Shown in pieces: positions 1-11,822 of a stretch of DNA of 64,000 nucleotides. Below the pieces are notes generated by a model. The model searched no databases, was not told the DNA's origin, and worked only from the letters and a program-made list of their open reading frames with translations. Both the position numbers and the translations under genes were made by a program. The stretch comes from Atopsyche davidsoni (taxonomy: Eukaryota; Arthropoda; Insecta; Trichoptera; Hydrobiosidae). Location of the stretch: positions 7,292,001 to 7,356,000 of the forward strand of contig JAILWY010000009.1 of assembly GCA_022113835.1 (NCBI GenBank), read 5' to 3'. How positions within the stretch are numbered: the stretch's first letter is position 1; every line of letters begins with the position of its first letter.

Positions 1-1139
1 CTACTATACGTGGTCAGATTATTTCAGCACTGATATTATTTATTAAAAAAAATATTCTATAACAAAATGAATATTCTATCACCTTGTTTCATTAATTGTT
101 TGTTTTGGAAATAAAATGGATATATAAAATCTTTGGTCTGCTGGGCAATATAGACAAATCAAAATAGATCTTATTGAATATTTGCTAAAAATAAAAACGG
201 AACTTTATACAAATAAATTAATTAAGCGACAAAATATTTCGAATTTTAAAGCAGAAGGTTTATTTATTATCTAGGTCTTCATTATTTTACTTCGCTCTAA
301 AGTTTACTTAATAAAAGTTCAGCACTATAATTTGAATTGTGAATTAAATAAGCATCTTGTTCGTGAATTCTTAAATAAGTATGGCTGCTTATCCAAAAAG
401 CATAATTAAGTTCTTATTTAAACGGTTGAGATGTTTTATAAATCTTACTGTGAGCTATCACGCAAGTGCTGGTAAAAGATTGCCATGAAACGTCTTCTTA
501 AATGGAGACCGAGACAGTCGGGCACCTCTCGTCGAATCCCAAAAGGTACTATTCAGAGGGTTAATTTGAATACCTTTGAATTTTTCATGCTCTTTTTATG
601 ATTTTTATTTTAATGAGATTTTAAAAATAATTGACCACTTTATGCGAATGCTTCACTGTTTTTCATTCAATATAATAAATCTAGAGCGTAATTAGTTTTT
701 AGTTATAAATTGGAATGAGATAAGATAAAATCACCTTTTTATGGTCTTTAAAAATTATTTGACTATTAAAAATGAAAAAAAAATCATAATTTACTATTGG
801 TTTTTACTAATGGTTTTTTTTTAAATTTAATAATGAATTCAAATAAATAAATATGTATTTACGTTAAATAGTATTTACTTTGCATGTCAGCAATAATGAC
901 AGTTCTATTTTGTTTTCTATTATAAAATTTTCGCATTCTTTTGTTAATAATTATTTTTGTATATTTTTTCATTATTATTGAAATAAAATCAATTTTTACC
1001 ACACCGTATAGTTAAAACATATAAAATATGATTACTGGTTTTTTCTATATTTACCTTAAAACAGAGCACGTTTACTTAAAAAAAAGAATAACGGTCATAA
1101 TTTTTTGAAAGTAGATTTAAATCGTTTTAGTTGTGAATA

Positions 1140-1345
1140 AAATTTATTTGTTGACACCCTCCATAGTGATACCTTGACTTCGTATTTGGATACAGTAGAT
1201 GTAAAGGCGATTGATTGATGAAGAGACGCCAGATATTCCCAATGGCCATTGAAACATGAAGAGATCACAGGCGGCTCGAACATACTTTGACATATTTTGG
1301 GGCCCTTGAAGGGTACAGAAAAGTACTAAGAATTTTCTAGATTCA
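1140..1345. other. GC island with a CAATGGCCATTG palindrome
   Basis: Moderately GC-rich block inside very A+T-rich flanks. It contains the perfect 12-bp palindrome CAATGGCCATTG (1240-1251). Two overlapping minus-strand frames (62 and 69 codons) cover it in different registers and show no known domain, so coding is unlikely. A non-coding element is the better guess. Confidence 0.35.
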
Positions 1346-1673
1346 AACAACAAAATATAGAATCATATCAATCATACATTAAATCAAAATTTTTGATTAT
1401 ATTAAATAAGAAAATACGTTGTATTTATAAAAATAGTCATTTATAATTTACAGTTTCAGCAAATGCAATATTTTTTAAATAGCGCGTGGAAAAGGGTTAC
1501 ATTACGCCCAAATTAAAAAATAATAAAATATTTTTTAAAAATGTCAATATATATGTTATTTACCCAGAAGTAAATTTGATTCTGGAAAAATATTATATGT
1601 ACATTTTTAGAAAAAAACGTAAAAAGAAAAATAACAAGATCGTAATCTATTCAAAAATATATTCATAATATTG

Positions 1674-1925
1674 TTACGCACGCCGTGAAAACATCACACC
1701 GAGAGTTCGCGCTCGACTCGCTTCTCTGAAAAGAAGCGATATCATAATTTGATAATGCTTGGCTGTCGGCTGCCAACGACCTGAGAATAATTGAGTCGTC
1801 CTTGACTGGGAGGCCGCGGGGCTGCAGGGACCTCTCAGACCTCTTGACTTCCGGATATAAGAGTGAACATATACGACAGAGAAAACTCTTGTAGTCTATT
1901 CAAAGCATTACACGTCGAATGGACT
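1674..1925 (+). mobile_element. LTR-like block (possible solo LTR or fragment)
   Basis: The block opens with TGTTACGCACGCC, a start common among insect Gypsy-type LTRs. It is GC-rich for about 180 bp, then has a TATA-box-like GGATATAAGAG near 1852, followed by a segment that could be an R/U5 region. I found no matching TG...CA end, no clear target-site duplication, no second LTR and no retroviral frames nearby. It could be a decayed solo LTR, or simply another GC island. Confidence 0.3.
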
Positions 1926-3184
1926 TTATTTGAAACGCTATTGGTATTATTAAGCAATATAATTTTTTATATTATTGTTTTAATATTTCAATATGAAAGA
2001 GATTATTCAAAAGCAAACAATGTATTCATATGATGTATTTTTGTTAAAAAATAAATAATATGTACTTAATAAAAATAATAAATAAATACTTTTTTTATAT
2101 ATTCGCCGGTATAAATACAACGGTATTCTACTGAGATAAAACCTCAAGCCGAACCACAAATAAAACGATTAAGCACATTTGTCTTATTAATTATTCTTCC
2201 ATGAACAGAAATCCGCGTTTCGTACAACAGTGGATTTGAATAAATAGAAGTTAAAGCACTTTTGCTTAGAACAATAATTTATTTTGATCAGAGGTCACCG
2301 TGGTTTCAAGACCCTTTAAAGGCAAATAAAAATAAATAAAATATATAACTCGCGCAAACGGTTTATATGGTTCTCGCAGAATTTAAATGTTCTCGAGTAA
2401 AATAAATGGCACCCACTAACCAGATTAAACAGTATTTATTATCAAAATAATCTGTTTTAAATTATTTACTGTGCGTGAGGCAAATTTACCAATAAAACAC
2501 ACATTGTTGCTTTAATGCTTAAATTATCTCTAAAGTTAAATAATTATGTTAATTACAAATCACCGCACTTTTGAAGTCAATAAATAAATAAATAAAAAAC
2601 TTCTTACATACTCTCTCTTGAAAAATTCTTCCGTTTATAATATCGATCCATGATATTTATTTCATTAAACGTCAGTGCAAATTATCTGCAAACAAAGTAA
2701 AATATAAAACACATGATTTAGCAATGAGTAAAAATAAAGTTTATCGGGCTAACATAAGAACCATTGAAAGCATATTTTTCCAAAAAAGTGTTATTCGTGA
2801 CTTGTTATACAGACGAAGACATTAAATTATGAATATTTTTGGGAGTTAAAACCTTGCCAAAAGAAAAAAAATTATATGTCCTTCAGACGGATAAAGGTAA
2901 AATTAAGTTCCATTTTGTAGGCATGGATTTTCATCACAAACAAAATATTTCACAGCTAGTATTTGAATTATTTATCTTTTGAATGAATCCTAATTAGTTG
3001 AATATCATAGGCTCAAACCTCAATTAAGCACTGATTTAATTGATAATATCTTAGGCATTCTATTTAATTTACATAATAAAACTAAAAACAATATCAAAAT
3101 AATTAATACAAATAGTTTTATAAGCTACTAACCAGGGTTCTATTCTTCATAAAATACGTACAAAAAATAAATAAATACAGTTGG

Positions 3185-3430
3185 TGTATTTTATTTCACG
3201 TCAGCAGCATCGGTCGCCGCTCTCGGCCGTCGTTTTGCTGGGATTGTATGGGAAATTTTATTTTTCGTTCGATGGTCATGGAGGCTTTAAGGGAGAAAAA
3301 TTCTCCGGTGTTATCCGGCCAATAGAGGCGATAAGCTATCGCAGTTTCTGTTATTAACACTCCAGCAGGTTCTCTGTTCACAGTAGAAATTAAGCATCGT
3401 CTGAAAGTGTAAATAGCGTGTTTAAGATAA
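3185..3430. other. GC island
   Basis: CpG-containing block (for example GTCGCCGCTCTCGGCCGTCG near 3211) between A+T-rich flanks. A 79-codon minus-strand frame spans it without a recognisable domain. Candidate non-coding element. Confidence 0.35.
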
Positions 3431-4359
3431 CACAATCAAAATTGCTCTCAATTTTTCATTTTATTGACTGGTTTAATGTGTGTTACAGCTGTAATCATTT
3501 TTTATTGTTGAATTTATAGCTATATATTTTTTTTCTTCTGTCGTACAAATTCACATCTTGTTTTTAATTATTTTGAATACATTGGTCATTTTCATAGATT
3601 TGTTATATTTTAAATAGATGTCTAAGTAAATTAACACTGACATCACTTCGCAAACTCTTTAATACTACGGTATCAATCTTTTTTCTCTCCAAATTTTTGA
3701 TATTAAAAATAAAATAAAAACACTTTTTTTTTTCTATTTCTTGGGTGTTTCATTCACAAAAATCGTCACAACCACTTTATGTATAATACAATTTAAAAAC
3801 TCATATTTTACAAAAATTTTGCTTTATATAAGTTTATTGGCATTCGCTGTATTTCTTTGCATCGAGTTATAATCGCTTTTAATAATATTAAATCGAATGA
3901 ATGAATTAAACAACATACTTTGAAGAAAATATTATTATTTTGTTCAATAATATGAACATACCTCAAAAATTGGTAAAATTTATTAGTACTTATAATATTT
4001 ATTATATTATACATAATCAATATTTTTTAGTACTTGGTGGAATTACATTTTAATATTTTAAATATAATAAAATGTATTAAAAGTAATTTTTCGTTAAAAA
4101 ACGTTGGCATTATCAAAACGAGTCTACGTAAAAGGTTGGCAAAACCGGTCACCAATAAAAATTTACATGTGCAAAAATATCTCAAGAGTTTTATTATACT
4201 ATACGCTAAAATAAACTATAGATTAAGAACTTGTGTAGTTTTAACTAAAATAAAATAAAATTACAAAAAAGAAAATATTTTTTTTAAAATTCGACGAATA
4301 CAGTTTCAACCCAACTAGCAATATTTAAAAAAATTGGTTGAATAAATTTGAAGAATTGT

Positions 4360-4600
4360 CTAGCATCGCAGCGTAAGCCGCTTTCTTGGGAATTCTTTCC
4401 AAGGCGGGGCCGTAAACGGGTTACAATTACTGGCGCTAAAACTGGGCCGCGACCCGCACTTAGTGCGCGGGCTGATGTATAGCTAAAGCTTCCTCCAGGT
4501 AGCAAAACCCCGGCCCGCGGTCCAACAAACTTACAGGTCGTTGTAGGATGGCAAAGTGCTGAAAGGTTAGGGGCATGTTGGTGCTGAATTTTTCTTATGA
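4360..4600. other. GC island containing a microexon candidate
   Basis: CpG-rich block with runs such as GGGCCGCGACCCGC and CCCCGGCCCGCGG. Its right part contains a minus-strand splice-bounded 24-nt candidate exon (4527-4550). A 73-codon minus-strand frame in the left part has no known domain. Confidence 0.4.
4527..4550 (-). CDS. candidate 24-nt microexon (minus strand)
   Basis: Read on the minus strand, a pyrimidine-rich acceptor CCCCTAACCTTTCAG (with a CTAAC branch-point-like motif) is followed by 24 nt and then a strong donor, GTAAGTTTG. The length is a multiple of three and all three frames are open: HFAILQRP, phase-shifted TLPSYNDL, or LCHPTTT. An alternative acceptor (AAAAATTCAG) 25 nt upstream gives a 49-nt exon. 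I do not recognise the peptide, and no partner exon is identified. A chance co-occurrence of splice signals cannot be excluded. Confidence 0.25.
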
Positions 4601-4751
4601 AATGCCGGATTTATTAGGGTCCGTTTTCGATAGTAAAAAAATATGAAGTTAATACAACTGGTTACACGGCTAGCAGATTAAATAACAAATATGTTTAAAT
4701 AAATTTATTTTCACTCGGCACAATAACTTAATAAATAGTGTTAAGGGCAGG

Positions 4752-4783
4752 TTGGGTAGGTTGCAGTTTAATTGGGTAGGTTG
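4752..4783 (+). repeat. short direct repeat TTGGGTAGGTTG x2
   Basis: TTGGGTAGGTTG occurs at 4752-4763 and again at 4772-4783, separated by 8 bp. It loosely resembles a degenerate run of the insect TTAGG-type motif. There is no longer array. Confidence 0.6.
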
Positions 4784-5149
4784 TGTTTTTTCTATTGTGA
4801 AATTTCTAACAGTTATTACGATTGAACACAAAATTTAGCAATTTAGTCGATTCAATTTCCTGTGCATTACAGATTGTTAAGTGACATATTAACTCAAGTT
4901 TTGAGTCATCAAATAAAAAGGTGTTTATTTAAGTTTTTATTAAATGCTATGAAATATATATTTTTAAATAAATTCACTATTCACTACATTTGTTTTATTA
5001 TTTTTATGTCGAAAACAATTTTTTTTTCTATTTAAAATTTAAGTTTATTTTTTACAATTTATTTAAAAATATATAATATAGGTATAGTCTTTGTACAGTA
5101 CTCGCAATGTATGGAAATCATGAAAAAAGTTATTTACTCTAATTTGCTT

Positions 5150-5400
5150 TGACGACGCATTGCCATGCCTCGAACAAAGCCTGAGTCATACACACGTTAA
5201 TTTAAAATGCAGAAATAAATTCGTATTCTGTGCGGTGAAAACCTCCCCTATCAATATCGAAGGGTGACTTATTTACATGCTTTTGCGGAGTGTTTGATTC
5301 AATAAGCATCTTTTTGCATACCATTATGGTATGCAGGCTGTGGAATAGTCAGACGGCTAGCTGGGGGTGAGGGCGACACCAGAATGCTTTGAAAATCATG
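5150..5400. other. GC island with a 21-bp perfect palindrome
   Basis: Block of raised GC with no supported frame. It contains a perfect 10+1+10 palindrome at 5315-5335, whose core is ACCATTATGGT, and ends in a G-rich stretch (GCTGGGGGTGAGGGCGACACC). The embedded ATTA is a homeodomain-type core. Confidence 0.4.
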
Positions 5401-6289
5401 ATATGAAATATTTAGAGTTATATATTTTCTATTTTTCATTATCCTTCCACGACCGTTAGACGTTAATATGTTCTAAGAGCGTGCAATCTATAAAACACAC
5501 TACTCTGTAAAGAATGATGAAAATAAGAAAATTGTGTAAAATTTGAAAAGATCTACTGTTTAAAACATTTATAGTATTAAAAAAGATTAAGAAAAGTATT
5601 CACTATTAGTACTATTTTTATTTGGTTTTTTTATTTATATCTCATTATTTTGGAAAAATCAAAGTATCTGTATTGGCAAAAAGATAAAGTCGATAGAAAT
5701 CAATATAAGTAAAAAAACCAATACAATACAAGGAAAAAACCAACCAATACAAGGAAAACAAATATTTTTAATTATAAACATCTGATAAGTGGTAATAAGT
5801 GCAGATATTCATTACGTGATTTGATAAGATCAAATTTTAAATAACAAAAAAATAGCTTTTTTTATAATTTGCTTCTAATATAACATCTAATTTTTAAAAT
5901 AGCTGCTACTTATAGGTATAGGTTTTTTTTGGTAATTCTGGTATCTCCAATAAAAAAATATTATAAAATAAAAAGTTTTCTTGAGCAACTGATATTATAA
6001 GGTCAACCACGAAAAATGGTGTTTCTAGAGTATTTTTATAAGAAGCCGTTAAATTATTTTCCGCAGAAGTTCTATAACTTTGAAGCTTAAAGTGCTTCTG
6101 TTTGTGATGTTTTGGGCTTCAGATATACAAGAAGGCTCTTTAAAACTTTGTATCATATAAAAATAAATTAAAATTCATTGGTGTTTGTTGTGAAAACCGT
6201 TTTGCCATCACGATATATTAAAAATACCAAATTTATTCCCCTTCGATGTAAAAATGATTTTCTTTTTAAAATTTACACTATTTCTAAAA

Positions 6290-6450
6290 CCACCCTATGT
6301 ATGGATAGCTTCTGGGGTGGGTTACTTACTTTGGTTGCTCGCATGTAAATTAAGGGGTTGTTGGAACAAGTCATGGCGTCAACTACACGGAGGTGGGATG
6401 GCAAAGTCGGCAAACACCTACACAAGGACCTTTCCTTGTTTGACAATGGA
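6290..6450. other. GC island
   Basis: Raised-GC block overlapped by two plus-strand frames (81 and 62 codons) in different registers, neither with a known domain. It contains a short hairpin, ACAAGGA-CCTT-TCCTTGT (6422-6439). Confidence 0.3.
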
Positions 6451-7284
6451 TTTTTCCCTTCTTTTACAAACAGGAATTTTGCAGGTCAAAGGGACCTGAA
6501 TATTTTCAGATTTTTTTCTCGTTTTACAAATATGATGGAATTATGAATATGAGAAACTTGAAAATAGTTTTTTGACGTCTCTTTATGTGCTCTGTAATAA
6601 CGCAAAAAGTCTTACTGAAATTGGCATTTTCATTGGAATATTTTTGTGTAGACTTTTCCATTATTTATTCTTATATCGAAGTAGAAACAAGCTTAAAATT
6701 ATTTATTTTTAAAAGTTTATTGTATATACATATATATACATTTTTAAAAGCAAATATGTAAATCGAAACTCAGTCGCATATTTTATAAGTTAAACTAATG
6801 GTGTTCAAATATAATTTTAAATGCATAAAATACATTTTTAAAAATTTCAGGTTTACTTCACGGCGTTTTTGTGACATTTCTATAACTTTTTTTTCATTTG
6901 TTGACTCTATTTTTTCATGAAAATCTCTAAAAATAAACTTTGTATTTAACGTTGAAATTTGTAAGAATTAACCTATTTTAATAGATTTACAAAAATGTAT
7001 ATATTTTATCGTTGTTTATACTGAAATCTTCAAAGACTACATGCATCTCTTGCACTGACCGCGAGCTTCGATTTTACTTTTAACACAAGTTTGTAATTAT
7101 TGTTATTTTCTATAAGTATCAACTATAAATTTACATTATAAAACCAAAAACATAATTTTAAAAAAATAAAGCGAATAAACTATCCCTTTGTACAAGTTTA
7201 AAATCGGTCACTTCGAAGTTTAATGGAAGTAAATAAAAGTGTAGCAACAATAAATAACTTTTCGCATAATATACGTTTCTTCGT

Positions 7285-7500
7285 GTGGCACTGTCAACTT
7301 CCGTCTCTCACATCGCCCCTTATCGTATCTTGATTCCGTGGAAGGGGCCCCAGCAGCGGAGTCCTAGCCCGAGGCTCCAGACGCCCGGAAGTCGGCGGCA
7401 CTGCAACACCCGCCTTGTTAAAAACTGAAAATGGGAGACTCTAGCTGGGTTTCACAAGACGCCCCTAGCGCTGGGATAATAAAAGAAATCGGCTATTGTT
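7285..7500. other. GC island with GGGGCCCC palindrome
   Basis: GC-rich block centred on GGGGCCCC (7344-7351), followed by CpG-containing sequence to about 7410. A 69-codon plus-strand frame begins at its right end and runs into A+T-rich DNA; it has no known domain. Confidence 0.4.
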
Positions 7501-8019
7501 TGTTTAAGTTATTCGAAAAATTAATTAAAGAGCAAATACAAAGGAAAAAAAATAACTATATAAATATAAAATCTCAAATATACATACATACAAGCTTTTT
7601 CCGTAAGCCTAATATCAAACATTTAGAGTTATTAAATTGACATAGTACTGTTTTAATTTAACGTATTTGAATAAATAAAATCTAATGCCTTTTCAATACG
7701 TAATATTATTTTTTAAATTTATCTTTAATAAAGTTTCAATAAAATATTTTGTATTCTTAATAGAGTGTGTTTCAGTTAGTTTTTAATTTTTATTATTTAA
7801 ACAGGTGAACCTCAATATGACTATTGATTAGGCGTTTTTTAGGATATATATTAACTTTGATCTCATTTTAATATTAGGATAGCATGAAATTGCTAAATGT
7901 AAATTGCAATCAAAATTAAAAATTATTAACTTATTGTTTTCAAATGGGTAATGCGGTTTACGAATACAAACTTTCAGATATAAAGAGTTAACAGTTTATT
8001 ATAAAACAAAATCAGGTTG

Positions 8020-8260
8020 CCCAAAGCCAGCGAGCGGCTGTCGAAGTAGAACTGTTTATAATTAGCCGACAGTCTTTACTTGTGATTAATGTTTGCGTAC
8101 AACTTCCCTTCGCCTAATGACAATTTCAAAAGTTTCCCAAGTGGAAAATGAAGAAGCCTCCCTACCGCGTGGCCACGTGATCATGTGACCGGATGTGGCG
8201 TCACGCCCGGAAATGGAAGAGGCTTTGTGGTTACGCAAGGAATCCAAAAGATAAAATACA
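8020..8260. other. GC island with CACGTG E-box
   Basis: Contains CACGTG (8174-8179) inside the near-palindromic CCACGTGATCATGTGACC, and GGCGTCACGCCCGG about 20 bp downstream, a sequence related to the CRE-containing islands near 8.86 and 51.47 kb. The 73-codon minus-strand frame over it has no known domain. Confidence 0.4.
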
Positions 8261-8774
8261 TGCTTAAATGCCAATTTTAGTGACTGGTTCCTAAATTGAT
8301 AAGTCATACAATATATAATTTAAAATACCGCTTCGGAATATATCTGTATTCGTCTATATCTTAAGGTTATTGCGTATCAAATACCATTGGAATTAAATTT
8401 AATGCTTAAGTACAATCAGTTTTTATTTTAAACTGCATAATGTTATTGCACATAGTTTTAAATAAAAAATATTGACAAAAGAAAATGCAATTCTGTTATT
8501 AGATAAATTAATATTCATAAGATTTTAACCTCTGTTTTATTATATTTCTACCATTTTTCAAATCAAAATAATTTTGATGTATCTTTCTGAAAATAGCACA
8601 GAATAATATAAAGTTTCTCAACTAAATACAACAACTATATAAAATCAAATTTACTTTCATTTACAATAGTTAGCTTTCCGACGACGATATTGCCAATTGA
8701 AATTTATTCATAACAGTTATTCCAGAGAGTCCAACTTAATTAAAAACAACCCGAAAACAATATACAAAATATGG

Positions 8775-9000
8775 CACTTGAGCTCTGGGGGCTAATCTCA
8801 AAAGCAGACAATTGAATATCGATCGTGCATCCCTAATTTGACCTTAGGCCTGGCTCTTGTGACGTCACGCCTCGGGGACTTTTCATTATCACGACCCTGG
8901 CGGCCAGCCGGCGTCCGGCTATCTCCCTTGCCGACCACCATCGGTGAGTTCCTGACTTTGGGGCTGAACCACACCCCAGACAAACAAAGGTGAATCTGCG
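8775..9000. promoter_or_regulatory. GC/CpG island with perfect CRE (TGACGTCA)
   Basis: CpG-rich block with TGACGTCA (8860-8867), the palindromic CREB/ATF site, about 80 bp upstream of a donor-like GTGAGT (8944-8949). A CpG-rich block with a CRE followed by a donor could be a plus-strand promoter and first exon of a non-coding transcript, but no TATA or initiator is clear. The 61-codon minus-strand frame has no known domain. Confidence 0.35.
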
Positions 9001-9289
9001 CATTGTCTACGAATTTTCTAATTTAAATAATGTGGGAGTTTTAAAACGTTTCGGTTTGTTTTACTGTCGTTTTGAATTAAAAGTTCACCGGTGCATTGAT
9101 AAATCAATAAAATAAAAATTAAATAAAAAAATACAAAATTCAATATTCGGTATGGAGTTCTTCTGATACGGACTCAATAATCAAAACGAGTTTATCCGGC
9201 GCGCCGATATAAATATTAATAAATTTATTTCAAGGAGACCCAATTTTTTTGTATAGTGTTTATTCAACTTTTTCTAGTAGTATATCTAC

Positions 9290-9509
9290 TATAATGATAA
9301 AAATACCTTTGTATTTTGTCTTCACTTTGATTTTTTTAAAATTATTTGCATTACTTGCTTCGACCCAAAACACTGCGTCATCATCAGATGTATAACTAAA
9401 CATGCATGCATCTGATGATGTCCCAGTGTTTTGGGTCGAAACTAGTAATGCAAATAATTTTAATAAACTCAAAGTGAAGACAAAATACAAAGGTACTTTT
9501 ATCATTATA
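9290..9509. mobile_element. foldback (hairpin) element, about 100-bp arms
   Basis: Left arm 9290-9390 and right arm 9409-9509 are inverted copies around an 18-nt spacer. The arms differ at roughly ten positions and have the same length. The outer ends read TATAATGAT...ATCATTATA, consistent with a TA target, but no clear duplication can be shown. Frames on both strands here are arm translations, not genes. It has the architecture of a short foldback DNA element with no transposase; sequence differs from the other foldback elements in the window. Confidence 0.75.
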
Positions 9510-9639
9510 AAAATGGATCTTCACGAATCAAATGCCTTGTCTTTAAACAAGAGTAAATCTACTAGTGAGTTGTTAGCTTATATTATACATTATTTGGTTC
9601 TGATTTATAAAATATTACCACTTGGGCAACAGTGTATTT

Positions 9640-9840
9640 TCACGATGGGGTGGTGCAGGAGATACAAAGTCCTTCGTATAATTTGGTGGTAACGAATCCG
9701 TGGCCGGTGGGGAGGGGCGGCGAGAGGGTGACGGGCTGTCAGGCGCTAATCCGGCCCCGCGCGCGACACCTGTGCCGCGCCGCCCACCTGGCAATTAACG
9801 AAATAACATTGCAAGCGGAAAATGGACACGCGTGAAGATA
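9640..9840. other. GC/CpG island
   Basis: One of the most GC-rich blocks: GGTGGGGAGGGGCGGCGAGA, then a CCCCGCGCGCGACACC stretch and CCGCGCCGCCCACC. Overlapping short frames in different registers carry no domain. It ends abruptly at TTAACGAAATAAC. Candidate promoter or other CpG-rich element. Confidence 0.4.
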
Positions 9841-10378
9841 TGCTGCTTTTTTTTTTGTCCCTCGGTATTTTTTTCTATTGTGTACCCGTAGAAAATAAAA
9901 ACAAAAACAATGCTAACCCATTTCACAACATTGTGTATTTAAATGTACATCAATTTATAATTCGTTCTCTTACTTGGTGGTTTGTTATTTTTACGTATTT
10001 TTATATAGAATTTTTGGCAGAGTGTAATATTATTTTACTTTTATAATGAAAGCTCATTTACTCTTCTGCTCATTTGAAAACACGTGTATTTTATTTGTAG
10101 TCGATGTGATAGTCGAAATTATCTTTGAACAAACAAAAAACCAAGACACATCAATTTAAAAAAAAGACTCACATTTCTAAACGGAGAAAGACAATATGCG
10201 ATGGAACTTTAAACAAAAATTTTCTTGTGTTCAATACGAGAGTCTCAAAAGAATAAAATTATATGAATTAACTATTATGAATGACTTCATATACTAAGCA
10301 ATGATTGAAAAACCGGGAAGTTGGTTATCATAGTCTCTTGTTCTTAAAATTGAGATATGCATCTGGAGTAAAAAATAA

Positions 10379-10409
10379 ATAAGAATATATTGATTCAATA
10401 TATTCTTAT
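10379..10409. repeat. 31-bp perfect AT palindrome
   Basis: Two 15-nt arms (10379-10393 and 10395-10409) are exact inverted copies about a single central T; the core is AAGAATATATTGA and its complement. It can form a cruciform. It lies in A+T-rich DNA with no frame and is followed by a further imperfect AGAATATATTATAAGAAAG copy. Confidence 0.85.
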
Positions 10410-11404
10410 ACAGAATATATTATAAGAAAGAATAATATATTTGAAAACGATGTTTTGTATACTTAATTTCTGTCGAGAATAACATAAAATATTTAATCGT
10501 GTCAGAGATTGCAAGGATTTTTCTTTTATCTAAAATATCTCTTTGTTTCTGAAAGACTTCGTTTTACTAGGTCTCCTTTAAGTCTCAGAGAGAGAAAAGG
10601 CATTCTCTGTGTATTCCACACAATAAGGAGAGCTCTTTTGTTGCAAAACGGTTCCAATGATTGATTGTATTGTGCTGCGATGAAGCTAATGCAACTTCCA
10701 CGGTAAAGATCAATATTACATTTTAGTAACTCATCTTAAAGTAAATATGGCTGCTAGTTTATATAGTAAACCTATGTTGAGTGCTGAGTGGTTCTCCTTT
10801 GTAACGAGTAAGTACTTAAAGTTGAACGAACTAAGAACCTTACACTGTCAATCCGTTTTATTGTTACTACTTACTTTCCATTGTATGACTTGTCTTAATT
10901 TTAATGTATATATTAAATTCCTTCGATATTATTTATTAATATTTACAACAGATAATAATAAAAAAAGCATTAAAACATCTGTTTTTTTCACTTTGTCAAT
11001 AATTTTATTAAATATACTTCTAAACTTTCTTTGTAAATTTAAATTGAATATGACTTATTATTAAAAAAAATACCGTTTTAAATAAACAATGAACTATCAC
11101 AAACATTCCCCAACTTTTAATCATGTAAATTTCTTATTACTGAAAATACCTTTTAAGTTCTCAACCGGTTATGATCGCCTTATTTTGAAATACTTGTAAT
11201 TGAGATATAAGTTTTTTGATAGCCAAATCTTACAAACTTGCAAGTTTTGAAAGGCAATAATATTTCACAATAGAAAACTAATATTCAAAGTAATCAACGT
11301 AAAAAAAGTTCTTCGTAAAGCTTTACCACTTTCGGTTGCTTGTTATGATTTTAATAATTTTTGATTTCTCGTGTATGTGACGATGAAAATTTCGAAAAAA
11401 TCTG

Positions 11405-11660
11405 TAATTATTATAGATAAAAGTGCACGCAGCGAGGTTAGTTCTAATCAGAAGCCATACAAGCAGCGTCTTTTCCTTGCTACATTGTGTGTGGCGCGCA
11501 TTGTTCGGGACAATATTGAGCTGTCCGCGGCACAAAAGCAGACTTCCCCGGCGGAAGCCGAACATTCATTTTCAGGCAGGAGTGCCAACACGATGCGGCG
11601 ACGCGTGCGTACTGCTGTGTCTTCATCGTGTACATGCGGACATATTTCACATGTTCTTAT
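11405..11660. other. GC island
   Basis: CpG-rich block (for example GTGGCGCGCATTGTTCGGG and ACACGATGCGGCGACGCGTG) crossed by plus-strand frames of 109 and 79 codons in different registers and an 80-codon minus-strand frame. None shows a domain. A small hairpin, AAGAACTCA...TGAGTTCTT, lies just after it near 11670. Confidence 0.35.
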
Positions 11661-11822
11661 AATGACAACAAGAACTCACTTTACTGAGTTCTTATATTAA
11701 AACATGTATTTATATTGCATGTACAGACTTGTTCTGATTTTTTTGAAATTATTTTCATGATTATTTTTGATAAAGGGTCACTTATTGTTTTCATGGATAT
11801 TAAAATTTATGGCCATCTTTAA

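Larger units (their letters stand above)
1..9289. other. A+T-rich background with scattered GC islands, part 1
   Basis: Outside the islands and elements listed separately, this stretch is A+T-rich DNA with homopolymer T and A runs. All frames of 60 codons or more were read; none shows a recognisable domain, and none sits between convincing splice sites except the microexon candidate near 4.53 kb. The intervals 1-1139, 1930-3184, 3431-4359, 5401-6289 and 6550-7284 hold nothing else I can support. Confidence 0.7.

Noticed and set aside
4752..4783. Telomere-like repeat
   Set aside because: Only two copies of TTGGGTAGGTTG, not a TTAGG array.
10747..11064. 105-codon plus-strand frame starting AAATATGGCTGCT with an internal GTAAGT
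   Set aside because: Leu/Ile/Phe-rich in A+T-rich DNA; no acceptor, no domain.
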